From the NCBI RefSeq assembly GCF_013344475.1, contig NZ_JABUOU010000003.1, forward strand, positions 1 to 64,000: a stretch of DNA of 64,000 nucleotides, written 5' to 3'. Within the stretch, counting starts at the first letter, position 1. Every line of letters starts with the position of its first letter. Source of the DNA: Martelella limonii (GTDB lineage: Bacteria > Pseudomonadota > Alphaproteobacteria > Rhizobiales > Rhizobiaceae). Below the pieces are notes generated by a model that saw only the letters and a list, made by a program, of their open reading frames with translations, ran no database searches and had not been told where the DNA came from. Of this stretch, positions 63,000 through 64,000 are shown piece after piece. A program made the translations under genes and the position numbers.

Positions 63000-63689
63000 A
63001 TGCTTGCAATCGAGAACCTGCATGTCGGCTACGGCCAGAGCGCGGTCATCCACGGCATGAACTTCGCCCTCCAGCCGGGCGAGATCGTCGCCATCATGGG
63101 CCGCAACGGCATGGGAAAGACCACGCTGATGAAATCGCTGATGGGCGTGCTGCCGTCGTCCTCCGGCGTGATCCGCATCGGCGATACGCCGGTGCAGACG
63201 ATGGAGAGCTACCAGCGGGTGGCGGCAGGCCTTGCCTATGTGCCGCAGGGCCGGATGATCTTCTCGTCGATGACGGTGAAGGAGAATATCGAGACGGGCC
63301 TCACCGTCACCGACGAGCGCACCGTACCGGAGCATATCTACGAACTCTTCCCCGTGCTTCTGGAGATGAAGGGCCGTCGCGGCGGCAATCTTTCCGGCGG
63401 ACAGCAGCAGCAGCTTGCGATCGCCCGCGCGCTCGCTTCCAAGCCCAAGGTGCTGCTCCTCGACGAGCCCACCGAAGGCATCCAGCCCTCGATCATCAAG
63501 GAAATGGCCCGCACGCTCTGCCGCATCCGCGACGAGATGGGGCTTTCCATTCTCGTTTCCGAACAGGTGCTGAGCTTCGCCCTCGACATGGCCGACCGCG
63601 TGCTCGTCATCGAGAAGGGCGAGATCGTCCATGAAAGCCCGCGTGCGGGCATCGACGAAGCCCGCGTCGCCGGCTTCCTCTCCGTCTGA
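63000..63689 (+). CDS. urtE: Urea/amide ABC transporter ATPase UrtE
   Basis: A 229-residue LivF-type ATPase. Walker A GRNGMGKTT, signature LSGGQQQQLAIARAL, Walker B VLLLDEPTEGIQPSII, and VSEQVLSFAL in the switch region. Heterodimerises with UrtD on the cytoplasmic face. The formamidase gene begins 41 bp later. Confidence 0.95.
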   Translation: MLAIENLHVGYGQSAVIHGMNFALQPGEIVAIMGRNGMGKTTLMKSLMGVLPSSSGVIRIGDTPVQTMESYQRVAAGLAYVPQGRMIFSSMTVKENIETGLTVTDERTVPEHIYELFPVLLEMKGRRGGNLSGGQQQQLAIARALASKPKVLLLDEPTEGIQPSIIKEMARTLCRIRDEMGLSILVSEQVLSFALDMADRVLVIEKGEIVHESPRAGIDEARVAGFLSV

Positions 63690-63729
63690 CTTCAAAAACC
63701 ACCGCCCAGCAACTGAAGGAGTAGCAGAA

Positions 63730-64000
63730 ATGACAGACACGCTGATCAAGGTCGATCTCAGCCAATCGCCCCACACCAACGAAAACATCCACAACCGCTG
63801 GCATCCCGATATTCCGATGGCCTGCTGGGTCGAGCCGGGCGACGACTTCAAGGTCGAGACCTATGACTGGACCGGCGGCCAGATCAAGAACGACGATGAT
63901 GCCGCGGACGTGCGCGATGTCGAGCTGGAACAGGTCCACTATCTCTCCGGCCCGATCGGCGTGAAGGGCGCGGAGCCCGGCGATCTTCTGGTGGTCGACA
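63730..64000 (+). CDS. fmdA: Formamidase FmdA (5' part, cut by window end)
   Basis: The first 90 codons of an acetamidase/formamidase-family gene: MTDTLIKVDLSQSPHTNENI, then HNRWHPDIPMACWVEPGDDF and VHYLSGPIGVKGAEPGDLLV, as in formamidases that hydrolyse formamide to formate and ammonia. GAAGGAG lies upstream of ATG 63730. Downstream of urtABCDE, it indicates that the transporter brings in short amides, as in the fmd locus of Methylophilus. Formate produced could feed the folate pool. Confidence 0.9.
   Translation, partial: MTDTLIKVDLSQSPHTNENIHNRWHPDIPMACWVEPGDDFKVETYDWTGGQIKNDDDAADVRDVELEQVHYLSGPIGVKGAEPGDLLVVD

Overview
The window reads as a chromosomal segment of an alphaproteobacterium of the Hyphomicrobiales (Rhizobiales), probably in or near the Rhizobiaceae. 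The evidence is a split b/b' F0 ATP synthase operon, a usg gene, the short HisG plus HisZ pair, GGAAC-N16/17-CGTT (EcfG-type) stress promoters, an HWE histidine kinase, and rhizobial-style palindromic intergenic repeats. A marine or saline genus such as Martelella would fit, but that is a guess from gene content.

Layout. 1-6600 is one end of an integrated mobilizable element ending at the 3' end of tRNA-Ser(GGA). It holds a hairpin cluster and 166-bp tandem repeats, a relaxase carrying two apparently overprinted same-strand genes, a MobC-like gene, a cargo gene (DUF429-like nuclease fold plus zinc ribbon), a small unknown gene, and a tyrosine recombinase facing the tRNA. The other end lies outside the window. 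6601-15828 carries msrA and a nucleoside uptake and salvage operon (BMP lipoprotein-like binding protein, ATPase, two permeases, cdd, punA, deoC, deoA). 15882-23325 holds mixed chromosomal genes: usg, an aldo/keto reductase, a DUF883/holin-like envelope stress pair, purU, a secreted GH5 glycosidase, and divergent epmA/efp. 23514-25338 is hisG/hisZ.

25417-30154 is a catabolic locus: a class III aminotransferase divergent from an ectoine-hydrolase-like M24 enzyme, an ArgE-like deacylase and a GntR regulator, with a matching 12-bp palindromic operator beside each divergent gene. Next come a Zur-box-preceded COG0523 GTPase, a dgcN-dgcA pair for D-glutamate catabolism, and manC/manB. 37029-40502 has a Dps-like gene, an HWE sensor kinase and a PRC-barrel protein, each with its own EcfG-type promoter; together with msrA and the DUF883 gene this gives five predicted general-stress-response promoters in the window.

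40557-50102 carries a phosphoribosyltransferase, corA, the F0 ATP synthase operon (atpI-B-E-F'-F), folD, a stand-alone Lrp/AsnC effector domain, gabD and pxpBC. 50415-54026 has leuC and an amino-acid ABC binding protein plus permease without an ATPase. 54168-64000 is an amide/urea locus: a LuxR-type response regulator and a very large NCS1-transporter/histidine-kinase/receiver fusion, divergent from urtABCDE and the start of a formamidase gene cut by the window edge.

The most unusual items are the two overprinted genes inside the relaxase, the repeat and hairpin region beside it, the DUF429-zinc ribbon cargo protein, the coherent stress-promoter set read directly from sequence, and the paired operators of the aminotransferase/M24 locus. 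All functional statements rest on reading sequence by eye; no searches were run.
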